Assembly (NCBI GenBank): GCA_005776395.1
Contig: SXPJ01000021.1
Span: forward strand, 1-47,636
Direction of reading: 5' to 3'
Length of the DNA stretch: 47,636 nt
Origin: Bdellovibrionales bacterium
GTDB lineage: Bacteria > Bdellovibrionota > FAC87 > UBA2466
Shown here piece after piece: positions 16,855 to 25,575 of this stretch. How positions within the stretch are numbered: position 1 is the stretch's first letter; the number at the start of each line of letters is the position of its first letter. The position numbers and the translations under genes are program-made. The notes below the pieces were generated by a model. The model saw only the letters and a list, made by a program, of their open reading frames with translations, was not told the origin of the DNA and did not search any database.

Positions 16855-17811
16855 ATGGAACCAGCTTTTTTTACATCCACTGAAGGCTATCGCGTGCAAA
16901 AAACTATTAGCCAAACTATCACCTTTAAAGGTGTAGGGCTGCACTCAGGAATTAATGCTGAACTCAAACTGCATCCCGCCCCTCATAACCACGGAATTAT
17001 TTTTAAGCGAACCGATCTAAACTCAAGGGTCAAGATCCCCGCCTATTTTAAATCGGTGGTCTGTACATCTTTAGCGACCTCTTTAGGCGTCAAAGAGCAA
17101 CCGGAATTACGGGTCTCTACAGTCGAACATTTGATGGCAACCCTCTATTCTTTGGGAATCACCAACGTACTTGCGGAAATTAATGGGCCAGAGATTCCAA
17201 TTTTAGATGGAAGTGCCTCTGTTTTTATCAAAGAGATTTTAAAGACTGGATTGGAACTGCAACCCTACTCGCACAAAATTCTACAGATCTTGAAACCTAT
17301 CAAAGTGTATCGAGATGGAACTGTCTGCGAATTACTTCCTAGAGAAAACTTAAGACTCACGACATCGGTCGATTTTCCACACCCTTCCATAGGTTTGCAG
17401 ACATTTGCGTTGGATCTCACTCCTGATTCTTTTAGGCAGAATGTGGCTAATGCACGAACCTTTGGATTTCAATCAGACTTAGAAAAATTACGCTCTAAAA
17501 ATTTAGCTCAAGGTGCCTCTATAGAGAATGTTCTGGCCTTTTCAGAAACTTCGATTTTGAATCCTGAAGGGGCGCGATTTCCGGATGAATGTGTTCGTCA
17601 CAAACTACTAGATGCCATTGGTGATTTAGCTCTTTGCGGATGTTGGATTCAAGGAGAACTGGTTAGTTTTCGAGGCGGGCACTCTATTCACTTAATGCTT
17701 TTACAATCTCTGGAAAGTCACCCAACCCATTGGAAACTTTTACCAGCCGAGCCATTAAAAATGGGCTTTAATTCTAAATTTAAAAAGAGTGATCACTCCT
17801 TAGCATACTAA
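16855..17811 (+). CDS. lpxC: UDP-3-O-acyl-N-acetylglucosamine deacetylase LpxC
   Basis: The 318-residue zinc deacetylase catalyses the committed step of lipid A synthesis. Visible landmarks are GVGLHSG near the start, the zinc ligand in STVEHLMATLY, the HKLLDAIGDLALCG segment holding the other ligands, and the catalytic-base histidine in FRGGHSIHLML. The ATG at 16855 is preceded by AAGGGG at good spacing, so I prefer it to the in-frame TTG at 16831. A strong terminator directly follows, so lpxC is probably a single-gene unit. Its presence indicates that this organism makes lipid A. Confidence 0.95.
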   Translation: MEPAFFTSTEGYRVQKTISQTITFKGVGLHSGINAELKLHPAPHNHGIIFKRTDLNSRVKIPAYFKSVVCTSLATSLGVKEQPELRVSTVEHLMATLYSLGITNVLAEINGPEIPILDGSASVFIKEILKTGLELQPYSHKILQILKPIKVYRDGTVCELLPRENLRLTTSVDFPHPSIGLQTFALDLTPDSFRQNVANARTFGFQSDLEKLRSKNLAQGASIENVLAFSETSILNPEGARFPDECVRHKLLDAIGDLALCGCWIQGELVSFRGGHSIHLMLLQSLESHPTHWKLLPAEPLKMGFNSKFKKSDHSLAY

Positions 17812-17822
17812 AACAGATACCT

Positions 17823-17893
17823 GCCCCCGAACCTTTCAATTACCCACAAGAAACGAAGAGAGATTTGAAAGGTTTGGGGGCGTGTTTTTTTCT
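17823..17893 (+). terminator. rho-independent terminator of lpxC
   Basis: A 17-bp stem with one G-U pair (GCCCCCGAACCTTTCAA against TTGAAAGGTTTGGGGGC) has a 25-base loop and is followed by a T-run (GTGTTTTTTTCTTTTTC). It starts 12 bases after the lpxC stop. Confidence 0.85.
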
Positions 17894-17987
17894 TTTTCGC
17901 TGTATAAAGCGACTCCGAAAAACCTGACACCCGCCTAAGTTACTTTAATTGTGATTGGGCCTTTGTCGGGCTTAAGGTAGTCAAGTA

Positions 17988-18017
17988 TTGGTAGTGTAAA
18001 GCAGTTTGTGATAAAAT
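17988..18017 (+). promoter_or_regulatory. candidate sigma-70-type promoter for the dihaem protein
   Basis: A TTGGTA -35-like box (17988-17993) and a TAAAAT -10-like box (18012-18017) are separated by 18 bases. They lie 36 bases upstream of the ATG at 18054. This is a match by eye only. Confidence 0.3.
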
Positions 18018-18053
18018 ATTTTCATAAGCTTATTGGTTCTTTGGGGGCGTATA

Positions 18054-19316
18054 ATGAAAAAATTCCCATCACGTATGAAGTCAACTGAGATTACTTTGTT
18101 CCATTGGCTACGACTCATTTCGTTCACTCTCTGGGGAGCCATTTTTTTCTTTTCCTTCGAAGCCGCCGCCGGAGACCTCGCCACATACGGTCGGGAGTGC
18201 CGGGAGACGATTGGAGTGCCGGTTCCCTCCTTCGACTGCGATGATCCTCGGGCCAGCCTTTTCAATCAGGGCGCGGTATCCGATGGGGGTTGCGAGCGCC
18301 CCCATGGCTCGAGCGGTTTCTCCAGTTGCCGGGCGGGATCCAAACTGTTGCGCTACGACGACATCTTTACGGATAATAGTGGCCGACGCCAGGTAGTTTC
18401 GACCGTGATCTTTTGCCGTGGGACACCCGGTACCCAAGGAGGGCGTGGGTCTTATGACGACATCGCTGTCATTCAGATTAATAAGACAAAGAACGCGAGC
18501 TGCTGGTTCAGTAAGCAAACGAATCCCAACGGGCGAGTGCCCTCGCCCAATGCCGATCCGGTGGACCCGAATGCTCTCGGATTTTGGGGAAACACCCAGC
18601 CCAACATGAATTGTCGTGGATGTCACGATAATGGACTTCTCATAAGAACCCCGGCCGTGGCGCGGGTCGAAAACGTTCCGGGCAAGGGGTATCAGCGAAT
18701 CGACCGTCAAGGAGCTTATCAGCCTGGTACCGGAAACGCTCTGCCGAACTTTGCAGAAGCGATGAGTAAGCAGGGGGCCATGTGCAGTATTGGTAACGTT
18801 CCGTGGACAGATGGTCGGGAAAGATTCCCTGAATTAAAAATTAATAATGAGGCGTTCCGCACGTGGAACGCGACTCGTCCGGAAAAAGTGCGTGCCCCTC
18901 AATCGAGGACCCCCGAAATCAATGCCGGCTATTGCACGAGTTGTCATTTCGTGGGGGCCGGTTTTTCTTGCAAAACCATGTTCCCAGACTCCATCCGAAA
19001 GCAAGCGAATCTCATGCGGCGTCCTGATACCTTTCCCCGTAATGTCTGGATGCCTCCCACCGAAGAGCTGAGTAAGCACAACATTGACTCCAAACAAAGG
19101 TACGACGAAATGTTTGCCGAGCCCATCGCGGCGCTCACCGCCTGCTGTGATAACCCAAATCTCGAAACGGTCGTGGGGGGACGCACGGTTAAGGTATGTC
19201 AAGACCGGTTCGATCGAAACACAACACAGCAGACGCTGTCGGAGCGGGGAGCGTGTGCGTTAGTTACGGTGGAACAGGGGAAAGCTCGACCAAGACCTAC
19301 CCACACTACCCCGTAA
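18054..19316 (+). CDS. secreted cysteine-rich protein with two CXXCH haem motifs (probably acquired)
   Basis: The product is 420 residues from the ATG at 18054, preceded by TTGGGGGCG. A TTG at 18033 is in frame but less likely. The signal peptide ends near FEAAAG. Two c-type haem-binding motifs are visible, NCRGCHDNG and YCTSCHFVG, along with about a dozen further cysteines in the mature part (ECRE, FDCDD, GGCER, SSCRA, IFCRG, ASCW, MCSIG, SCKTM, CCDN, VCQD). Weak c-type cytochrome motifs plus many cysteines suggest a periplasmic or surface electron-transfer or disulfide-rich protein, but I cannot name the family. The body of the gene is visibly much richer in G and C than every neighbour, which suggests horizontal acquisition. 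No mobile-element remnant was found beside it. Confidence 0.65.
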   Translation: MKKFPSRMKSTEITLFHWLRLISFTLWGAIFFFSFEAAAGDLATYGRECRETIGVPVPSFDCDDPRASLFNQGAVSDGGCERPHGSSGFSSCRAGSKLLRYDDIFTDNSGRRQVVSTVIFCRGTPGTQGGRGSYDDIAVIQINKTKNASCWFSKQTNPNGRVPSPNADPVDPNALGFWGNTQPNMNCRGCHDNGLLIRTPAVARVENVPGKGYQRIDRQGAYQPGTGNALPNFAEAMSKQGAMCSIGNVPWTDGRERFPELKINNEAFRTWNATRPEKVRAPQSRTPEINAGYCTSCHFVGAGFSCKTMFPDSIRKQANLMRRPDTFPRNVWMPPTEELSKHNIDSKQRYDEMFAEPIAALTACCDNPNLETVVGGRTVKVCQDRFDRNTTQQTLSERGACALVTVEQGKARPRPTHTTP

Positions 19317-19471
19317 AGCCTCAAAGCATAGCGGTCACCACTCAGTTTTTTAGAAATCAGCTTAGTTGATCCTCGCCCAATTAAAGAGGCATTACCTGAT
19401 GTCCTTCATAGCCGTTAAAGTAGAGAAGATTTCTATGGCTCAGAGGCTATTTCGAAAGGGGCGACGGACAG

Positions 19472-20131
19472 TTACAGTTTCTTCTTCCCCCATCCTGTGA
19501 TCTTGCCAGACTCCATTATACAAAACTCATCCGCTAAGGCCTCAAGATCTTCAAGATCATGGCTCACCAGAATCGTAGCAAGTTTTAGCTCTTTAATGAT
19601 CTCTTTAACTGCTGTCCTAGCAAGAGATTTCAATTGAGCATCTAGTGCAGAAAAGGGTTCATCAAGTAATAGGACAGGAAATTCTACAACCACAGATCGG
19701 GCTAAAGCCACCCTCTGTGCCTCCCCTCCGGAAAGTTCAAACGGATACCGCTCTGCAAGTTGCACAATATCTAATTTGGACAGCCAATACTTAGCTTTTT
19801 CTCTTTGCTCATTCAGTGACATGTTTTTTATTTTTAGGCCAAAACACACATTTTCTATAACGGTAAGATGGGAAAAAAGGGCTGGACGTTGAAAAACAAT
19901 AGCAACCTTTCGCTTTTCTGCAGGTAATAGGGAAAGAACCTTATTATCAAATACGACCTCTCCCTCCATCAGAGTTTCAAATCCAGCTATGGCATTAAGC
20001 AAAGTAGATTTACCACAGCCACTTTTACCCATAACGCCTAAAATAGTTCCTGATTCTACCGTCAACTGAGGAATAACAACCTCAAAAGATTTCCGCTGAA
20101 CTTTTAAATTTTTTAAAGTGAGCTTTCCCAT
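19472..20131 (-). CDS. thiQ: thiamine-type ABC transporter ATP-binding protein
   Basis: The 219-residue ATPase has all ABC motifs: Walker A GKSGCGKST, Q-loop VFQRPALFSH, signature LSGGEAQRVALARS, Walker B VLLLDEPFSALD and the switch histidine in LVSHDLEDLEAL. It would energise the ThiP-like permease encoded upstream, whose end it overlaps by 19 bases. A GGTGAAAG ribosome site precedes its ATG. Naming as ThiQ rests on the adjacent ThiB-like binding protein, since the ATPase alone could serve iron or polyamine uptake. Confidence 0.85.
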   Translation of the reverse strand: MGKLTLKNLKVQRKSFEVVIPQLTVESGTILGVMGKSGCGKSTLLNAIAGFETLMEGEVVFDNKVLSLLPAEKRKVAIVFQRPALFSHLTVIENVCFGLKIKNMSLNEQREKAKYWLSKLDIVQLAERYPFELSGGEAQRVALARSVVVEFPVLLLDEPFSALDAQLKSLARTAVKEIIKELKLATILVSHDLEDLEALADEFCIMESGKITGWGKKKL

Positions 20132-21657
20132 TTTTCTTTCACCATAAAAATTACAACCATCATGAGCAATAAAATAAATCCTAGAGCTTGAGCCTCATCG
20201 AATTGATACTTTCCCATGAGCTTAAACATCCAAAGAGGAAGGGTGAGTCTCCCTTGCGATTCAAATAACAGAACAGCCCCCACCTCACCTAATGAAACGC
20301 CCAATCCGGTTGCTGCAGCTAATCCAATAGATCTTTTAACCAAAGGCAACTCTATCCAAACCAGTTGTTGAAGCGCATTGGCCCCCAAACTTTGAGATGA
20401 AAAATAGATCTCCTTCTCAATTTTAGAAAAGCTTTCACTCAGTATGCGAAAGCTTAATGGAAGAATGGTTAAAGATTGAATACAAACGATCCCCCACATC
20501 TTTTCTTGAATCCAATCCGATGCGAATGGAAAGGTCACCGTAATAGCTAATCCCAATACCATAGTTGAAACAGCGACAGGCAACATACTGATAAAGGAAA
20601 CCGCCTTTTTCACCCAAAAGACTGAAGAATGCTGAACCATATAGGCCGCACTCAAAGCAATTAAAGTAGAAAGAAAACTCACCTTCAGCCCTAAAGCAAG
20701 ACTTGTGGCCAATGTACTAGCTAATTCCTCGATGGGGAGTTTAATGAACCCTTTAAGTCCCGATGTTAGAAGATTAAGCAAAGGTAAAAATACCAATACT
20801 CCTACTATCCCCACTACCAATACAATGAGACATTGCCTTCCCAAAGAACGACGACACCAATAAATCTGGGTCTGATATCGACTTTGCCCTGCTATAACAG
20901 GCCTTTGATTCGGTCGGTAAAAAAGATGAATAAAAAAACCCGCTAAAAGCTGTATCAGAGCTAATGAAACTGCCAGGGGAATATTAAGATCAACTTTAGT
21001 GGCTTGATAAATTGCAGTTTCGAGTCCTGAGAATCTAGGGCCACCTCCCAAGATTAAAAGCACCACAAAACTGGAGGCACAACATAAAAAAACCAAGAGA
21101 AAACTTTGAAAAATTGAAGGCCTTAATTTTACAAACGTAACCTTCCAAAATGTTTTCCATCGGCTCGCACCCAAAGAAAGAGAAATCTTTTCTTCATTGC
21201 GATCCATTTCAGAGAAGGATTGTCCCACAATTTTGAAATAGACTGAAAAGTTAAAAAATACATGGGCCAATAGAATTCCAAAGCCACCGTATAATCCATG
21301 GTTCGGAAGTAGCCCCCCCAGCCAGCCATTATGGCCCCATACTCCTATAATCGCTAAAACAACTACCAGAGTCGGCAGAAAGAAAGTCACCTCGCAAAAT
21401 CTAGTGATAATTTTCTTACCTACAAAATTCGTCTCGCTGCAAAATAGAGTTAGAAAAACTCCCACAAACCCAGAAACCACAGAACTAATTAATGCTTGAA
21501 AATAGGTGAAGCCAATAACTCGAAAAAAAATATCCGATGATATTAATTCAAATCTAAAATCATTAATCGCAACTCCAAACAAGTAGGCAATAGGAAAAAT
21601 AAGAAAAATTAATGAGAAGACTGAAAACAATAAGCTGGCAAAATGAATAGGCTTCAT
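20113..21657 (-). CDS. thiP: thiamine-type ABC transporter permease (two fused permease domains)
   Basis: The product is 514 residues from the ATG at 21657, which overlaps the stop of the binding-protein gene as ATGA. A start at 21684 would add nine residues and is less likely. About twelve hydrophobic segments form two successive binding-protein-dependent permease domains. EAA-like loops lie at SLGASRWKTFWKVTFVKLRP and SLGANALQQLVWIELPLVKRS. This duplicated layout is typical of ThiP and FbpB. It imports thiamine or a derivative across the inner membrane together with the neighbouring ATPase and binding protein. Confidence 0.85.
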   Translation of the reverse strand: MKPIHFASLLFSVFSLIFLIFPIAYLFGVAINDFRFELISSDIFFRVIGFTYFQALISSVVSGFVGVFLTLFCSETNFVGKKIITRFCEVTFFLPTLVVVLAIIGVWGHNGWLGGLLPNHGLYGGFGILLAHVFFNFSVYFKIVGQSFSEMDRNEEKISLSLGASRWKTFWKVTFVKLRPSIFQSFLLVFLCCASSFVVLLILGGGPRFSGLETAIYQATKVDLNIPLAVSLALIQLLAGFFIHLFYRPNQRPVIAGQSRYQTQIYWCRRSLGRQCLIVLVVGIVGVLVFLPLLNLLTSGLKGFIKLPIEELASTLATSLALGLKVSFLSTLIALSAAYMVQHSSVFWVKKAVSFISMLPVAVSTMVLGLAITVTFPFASDWIQEKMWGIVCIQSLTILPLSFRILSESFSKIEKEIYFSSQSLGANALQQLVWIELPLVKRSIGLAAATGLGVSLGEVGAVLLFESQGRLTLPLWMFKLMGKYQFDEAQALGFILLLMMVVIFMVKEKWESSL

Positions 21658-23150
21658 GGTGAAGTGCTGGCCCATCGGGTCCAATCATTCACTAGCTTCT
21701 TTCTTTCTCTTTCTGACAACTCCCCTGAAAGAGAAATCGCTTTAGGAATTGGAATTCCTTTAAAACTCTGCGGTAACAAAGTTCCAACTCGGGCAGGATA
21801 CATCCACTGAGTTAAAGGGAGTTCCTTTTGAATTTCTTCACTTACAAGAAGCTCTAGGAATGAATTAATTAACTCTTTTTTCTTAGAATGTTTTAGAACG
21901 GCCGCAGCCTCAATTTGAAGTCCATGCCCATCCTCAAAAATAAGAACCTCATATTGATCTTTTTTCTCCTTCTCCAAATGATAGGCTCTACTGGTCGTAT
22001 AAGAAAGCACCCACTCCGCCTCCCCCTTTAAAAACAGACCATAAGCGCCAGACCAACTAGGTGCAACAGTCACAAGTTTTGGAATGAACTTTTCCCAAAC
22101 TGTCTTTAGTGCTTCGTTACTTTTAAAAGATTCTTGAGTCCATCTTAAAAAACTAAAACCAATACTTGAGGTCCTAGGATCTTCTATAACTATCTTCTTT
22201 CTAATTTGTTCAGATTCCAAAAACTTAGACAGAGTCATGCCTGAAAATTCAGAGGGTTTTTTGTGGAGTTTATCTCGATTATAAAGAAAAGCTAAAAAAC
22301 CGTAGTCAAAGGGTAAAAATAGGCGATCCTTTCCAAGAGTTAAATTAGGTTCAAGTTTGAAAAAATATTGAACCGACACTGGGGAAAACAACTGAGTTGC
22401 ACGGGCTCTATCCGCAAAGCTACTGTCAACCCCAAGTAGAATATCAGCTTTTGACTTAGAGCCTTCGATAACAATCTGATTAAGCGCCTCTCCGCTACTA
22501 CCCAAAGATGTTAAAATCAGCTGAGAGCCTGTTTTCTTTTCAAATTCTCTCTTTAATATCTCTCCAAAGCTGGATTTTCCAGTTAAAGCATCATAGGTAT
22601 AAACATTTAAAAGATCGGCAACTCCGCTTTTGTTAAATAGCACACTAAACGCTATCCATATTAAAACCCTCTTTTTAAAATCAGAATTCATTTCAGGATT
22701 AGTTTGTTTGATAAAGGCCATGCGATTTAAATATTTTCGAAATACCATTCTCAATAAAAAGCCCAACCCCAGGATAAAGAAGCTCCCGAAAAGTATTATC
22801 GAATACAAAAACCGATCTAACTTTTTAACCTGAAGTTCCAATTCTCTTTGAAGTTCAAGACAGGCAATATAAGCGTTACCTATCAAATGAGGATTCAATG
22901 ATTTTACATCTTGAGATCTTCTCTTCTTCTCACTCCAAGCCACAGTCTGCTCAAATCCTTCGATAAGCTCCAAACCAGGTTCCATTTGAAATTGGAAATA
23001 TGAGGCCCAATGCCTCACCCCTTTTCCCATCATCTCTGCCTGTGCATTGAGTTGTGTCACACAGTCATTCAACTCCTTAAAACCGTTCTCGTTTTCTGAG
23101 GAGGTCGCAAATGTCAGTTGACTCAAAAGAATAAGAAAAAGAAAAGTCAT
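21654..23150 (-). CDS. thiB: thiamine-binding protein fused to an N-terminal membrane-anchored extension
   Basis: The 498-residue ORF has two parts. Residues about 180-498 closely follow ThiB/TbpA: VYTYDALTGKSSFG, ADILLGVDSSF, FLPFDYGFLAFLYNRDKL, IEDPRTSSIGFSFL, WSGAYGLFLKGEAEWVLSYTTS and a late QWMYPARVGTLLP. Before this lie about 150 extra residues: a signal or TM segment (MTFLFLILLSQLTFA), a cysteine-containing helical region, a second TM (FLYSIILFGSFFILGLGFLL) and a basic loop. A third hydrophobic segment (VLIWIAFSVLF) sits where the ThiB signal peptide would be. An internal ATG at 22691 could start a normal-length ThiB but has no visible ribosome site, so I keep the single ORF. It overlaps prmA and thiP by four bases each. 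Confidence 0.8.
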   Translation of the reverse strand: MTFLFLILLSQLTFATSSENENGFKELNDCVTQLNAQAEMMGKGVRHWASYFQFQMEPGLELIEGFEQTVAWSEKKRRSQDVKSLNPHLIGNAYIACLELQRELELQVKKLDRFLYSIILFGSFFILGLGFLLRMVFRKYLNRMAFIKQTNPEMNSDFKKRVLIWIAFSVLFNKSGVADLLNVYTYDALTGKSSFGEILKREFEKKTGSQLILTSLGSSGEALNQIVIEGSKSKADILLGVDSSFADRARATQLFSPVSVQYFFKLEPNLTLGKDRLFLPFDYGFLAFLYNRDKLHKKPSEFSGMTLSKFLESEQIRKKIVIEDPRTSSIGFSFLRWTQESFKSNEALKTVWEKFIPKLVTVAPSWSGAYGLFLKGEAEWVLSYTTSRAYHLEKEKKDQYEVLIFEDGHGLQIEAAAVLKHSKKKELINSFLELLVSEEIQKELPLTQWMYPARVGTLLPQSFKGIPIPKAISLSGELSERERKKLVNDWTRWASTSP

Positions 23151-24034
23151 TCATTATCTCTTCGCACAAAAAGAAAAGAGGCCCACTCTTGAAAGTTTCT
23201 ACACTCTAAAATTGAAAAACCTAAAGGAAGTAAAAACTCAAACAACTCCTTCTTTTGATAACCCAAAAGACCACTTAAAAGTAACAACCCCCCTTGAGGA
23301 ACTAACCTAACATAATCCTGAGCAAGCTCTCTATGCGTCTCTAATAAAATATTGGAGATTACAAAATCAAATTGCGATTTTAAGTTTCGAATATCGGTGT
23401 TCGATAATTCAATCTTAGTTCCCTGATTAAGTTCCATGTTCTCTTTGGCAACATCAACCGCGATAGGATCATTATCAATTCCAACAACCTTTTTCACCCC
23501 AAGATGATAAGCCGCTAGAGCTAAAATTCCAGTTCCTGTTCCAACATCTAAACAGATTAACTGATCTTTTTTTGTGCTACTCAGGATTTGAGATTGAAGC
23601 GTTTTAATACAAAGCCTAGTGCTAGGATGAAGTCCTGTTCCAAAAGCTTGACCTGGCTCCATAAAAATTGGGATCATTCCCGTTGGAATGGGAGTTATTG
23701 TATCCCACTTGGGACGAAGAAAAAACAGATCGCTTAACTTCTGAGCCACATAGTACTTCTTGTAAGACTCAGCCCAGTTTTCTTGAGGAACTACAGAAAT
23801 CTTCAAATTAAAATGGGGAAGATTAGGATAAACAGTTCTCTGTGACTCCCAAAAGCTTTCCAAATCTTTCGCAGCAAAATCCTTTTGCTCCTCTGGAATA
23901 TAGGCCTGCAATAAATTGAGATGGGCTAGGTTTTCATTGATACCTTCTGCTCCACTTTCAAATAACCTATTAGAAATTATCTCTTTTAATTCAGGGATCA
24001 CTTCGATCTTAAACTCATACCAATTAGAGGACAT
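23147..24034 (-). CDS. prmA: ribosomal protein L11 methyltransferase PrmA
   Basis: The product is 295 residues from the ATG at 24034 (MSSNWYEFKIEV, the usual PrmA beginning). An ATG at 24058 adds eight residues but has its GGAAG too close. PrmA trimethylates ribosomal protein L11. Motifs are EPGQAFGTGLHPSTRLC, LDVGTGTGILALAAYHLG (SAM motif I), VGIDNDPIAVDVAKENMELN and FDFVISNILLETH. It sits between the TPR gene and the ThiB-like gene, overlapping the latter by four bases. The pairing with thiamine uptake is positional and has no known functional basis. Confidence 0.9.
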   Translation of the reverse strand: MSSNWYEFKIEVIPELKEIISNRLFESGAEGINENLAHLNLLQAYIPEEQKDFAAKDLESFWESQRTVYPNLPHFNLKISVVPQENWAESYKKYYVAQKLSDLFFLRPKWDTITPIPTGMIPIFMEPGQAFGTGLHPSTRLCIKTLQSQILSSTKKDQLICLDVGTGTGILALAAYHLGVKKVVGIDNDPIAVDVAKENMELNQGTKIELSNTDIRNLKSQFDFVISNILLETHRELAQDYVRLVPQGGLLLLSGLLGYQKKELFEFLLPLGFSILECRNFQEWASFLFVRRDNE

Positions 24035-24063
24035 AAGTAAGGGGACTCCATCTTCCAATCAAA

Positions 24064-25377
24064 TTATTTATCTTCATCTTCTTCTGAGCCTTTTCGCTTT
24101 TTAATCCGTTTTTCAATCGTAGCTATTTTTCGAGTTGCTCTTTCTCTCTGATCTGGCTCCTCCAGTAAGGCAAGGGCTTTCTCCCAATACTCCCTTGCTC
24201 TAATTAAGTCACCCTTTTCTTCCAGGGCGTAAGCAAACCAGCCAAAATTAAGTCCATTATTGGGATCATGAATCACGGCCCTGGAAAAAGACTCGGCCGC
24301 TAAATCCCAAGCTTTTTGATTTAGATAGGCAATACCCAATTCCCTATTAGCTAAAGCATTTTTGGGGTTAGACTTCAAATAAAGTCTTAATTGAGTTACA
24401 GCTTCCGCATATTTACCGATATTTCGATAACTCTGCCCTTTCAAAAGAATCATATCTGAAGTTTCGCTCAGAGTTTGATTTGCTTCCATTTTCTCAATAA
24501 CTTCATCGTATTTTTCTGAATCGAAAAGTTGCTGAACTGTTTGAGTAAAATATTCTTTTATCTTTTCACTTGCGAGTACCAATTCGGGCTTCACACTAAG
24601 AGCTTTTTGCCAGTACTTAACAGCCTCAGGAATCTTATTTTTTCTTTCAAAGAAAGAACCAATTTCTTCCAACACTTCAGGGTTAGATCGATTAAGACGA
24701 TAACTTTCTTTTAGCCAGTTAAACCCTTGAGAGGCAAACTCTGGCCCTAATGTAAAATTTATTTTTGCGAGTAAAAATCGGCTCGCAATATGTTTGGGCC
24801 ATAATTTAGCTGTAAGTTCTAGATAATTAACACATCTTCTAATTTCATTTTGTCCTTGATAAAACCTTGCTAACCCCCAAGCAGAATGGCCTCTATTGGG
24901 ATCTTCTTTGAGCACTAAGTTATAAAGAAAAGCGGCTGGAGCCAACTTTTCCTGAGCCTCATACATCTCTGCAATGAGTTCTTGAGCCACAATAGCCGCT
25001 GGTTTACCTTTATTTGAAACTATAACCGACTCAAATATTTTTTTGGCCTCTTCATATTTCTTTTTAAGACTCAAACTGTATCCCTGTAGAAGTTGATAAT
25101 CGACCAGTTTTGTATTTGATTTCTGTTCTTCAAGAATCTTTTCACCCGCTTCGATTTGATTATTTCTTAAATAAACCCAGGCACAAGCAAATCGATCGTC
25201 ACGATCTCTAGTAGATAGGACTTCATACTGTCGGCAGACCGCTAAAGCCTCATCTAATCTATTTTCATTTAATAGAGTCTTAACGGGTGATACAGGCCTA
25301 TCTTCTGCCTTCATTAGGCCATGAGCTAAAAACAAAATCAGCCCCAGAAGCGTAAGTTTTGGAAAAGGTTTACCCAT
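24064..25377 (-). CDS. secreted TPR-repeat protein
   Basis: The 437-residue product has a signal peptide (LTLLGLILFLAHGLMKAED) and then tandem tetratricopeptide repeats over most of its length. Examples are FLYNLVLKEDPNRGHSAWGLARFY, EEIGSFFERKNKIPEAVKYWQKAL, KYAEAVTQLRLYLKSNPKNALANRELGIAYLN and DLAAESFSRAVIHDPNNG. The C-terminus is strongly basic, then acidic (KRIKKRKGSEEDEDK). TPR arrays are protein-docking scaffolds; export suggests a periplasmic or lipoprotein-assembly role, but none can be assigned. It is first in the leftward TPR-prmA-thiBPQ run. A signal peptidase I-type end seems more likely than a lipobox. Confidence 0.8.
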   Translation of the reverse strand: MGKPFPKLTLLGLILFLAHGLMKAEDRPVSPVKTLLNENRLDEALAVCRQYEVLSTRDRDDRFACAWVYLRNNQIEAGEKILEEQKSNTKLVDYQLLQGYSLSLKKKYEEAKKIFESVIVSNKGKPAAIVAQELIAEMYEAQEKLAPAAFLYNLVLKEDPNRGHSAWGLARFYQGQNEIRRCVNYLELTAKLWPKHIASRFLLAKINFTLGPEFASQGFNWLKESYRLNRSNPEVLEEIGSFFERKNKIPEAVKYWQKALSVKPELVLASEKIKEYFTQTVQQLFDSEKYDEVIEKMEANQTLSETSDMILLKGQSYRNIGKYAEAVTQLRLYLKSNPKNALANRELGIAYLNQKAWDLAAESFSRAVIHDPNNGLNFGWFAYALEEKGDLIRAREYWEKALALLEEPDQRERATRKIATIEKRIKKRKGSEEDEDK

Positions 25378-25526
25378 AGAAATAGACTTATCCTTACCTT
25401 CGCATTCGTAATAGAAATCGATAAACTTAAGAGCTCAATAATGCCCGTTTTAAAGTATTTTAAGTTATTGTTTTTGCTTGCTTTTAATAGCAAAATGTCA
25501 CGCCCATTAAAGCAGAACAAAGCAAA

Positions 25527-25555
25527 TTGACTCAATGCAATATATTTGTTATTTA
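25527..25555 (+). promoter_or_regulatory. candidate promoter of the NtrC-type regulator
   Basis: TTGACT (25527-25532) and TATTTA (25550-25555) are separated by 17 bases. They lie 20 bases before the ATG at 25576. The in-frame TTG at 25546 would fall inside this promoter, supporting the ATG as the start. Confidence 0.4.
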
Positions 25556-25575
25556 TACCCTTTCTGTTCATAAAT

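Noticed and set aside
18108-18710. 200-residue minus-strand ORF opposite the dihaem protein
   Set aside because: It is the GC-rich shadow of the plus-strand gene, which has a signal peptide, haem motifs and a ribosome site. The antisense ORF has none of these.
18834-19202. 122-residue minus-strand ORF in the same gene
   Set aside because: Again a shadow of GC-rich coding sequence with no start signal or protein features.
22689-22691. ATG at 22691 as the start of a separate thiB
   Set aside because: No ribosome-binding sequence precedes it and the frame is open through from 23150. I keep one gene but flag the possibility.
23147-25377. Search for a TPP riboswitch controlling the thiamine-type transporter
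   Set aside because: The genes overlap from prmA through thiQ and I found no thi-box-like sequence upstream of thiB or before the first gene at 25377.
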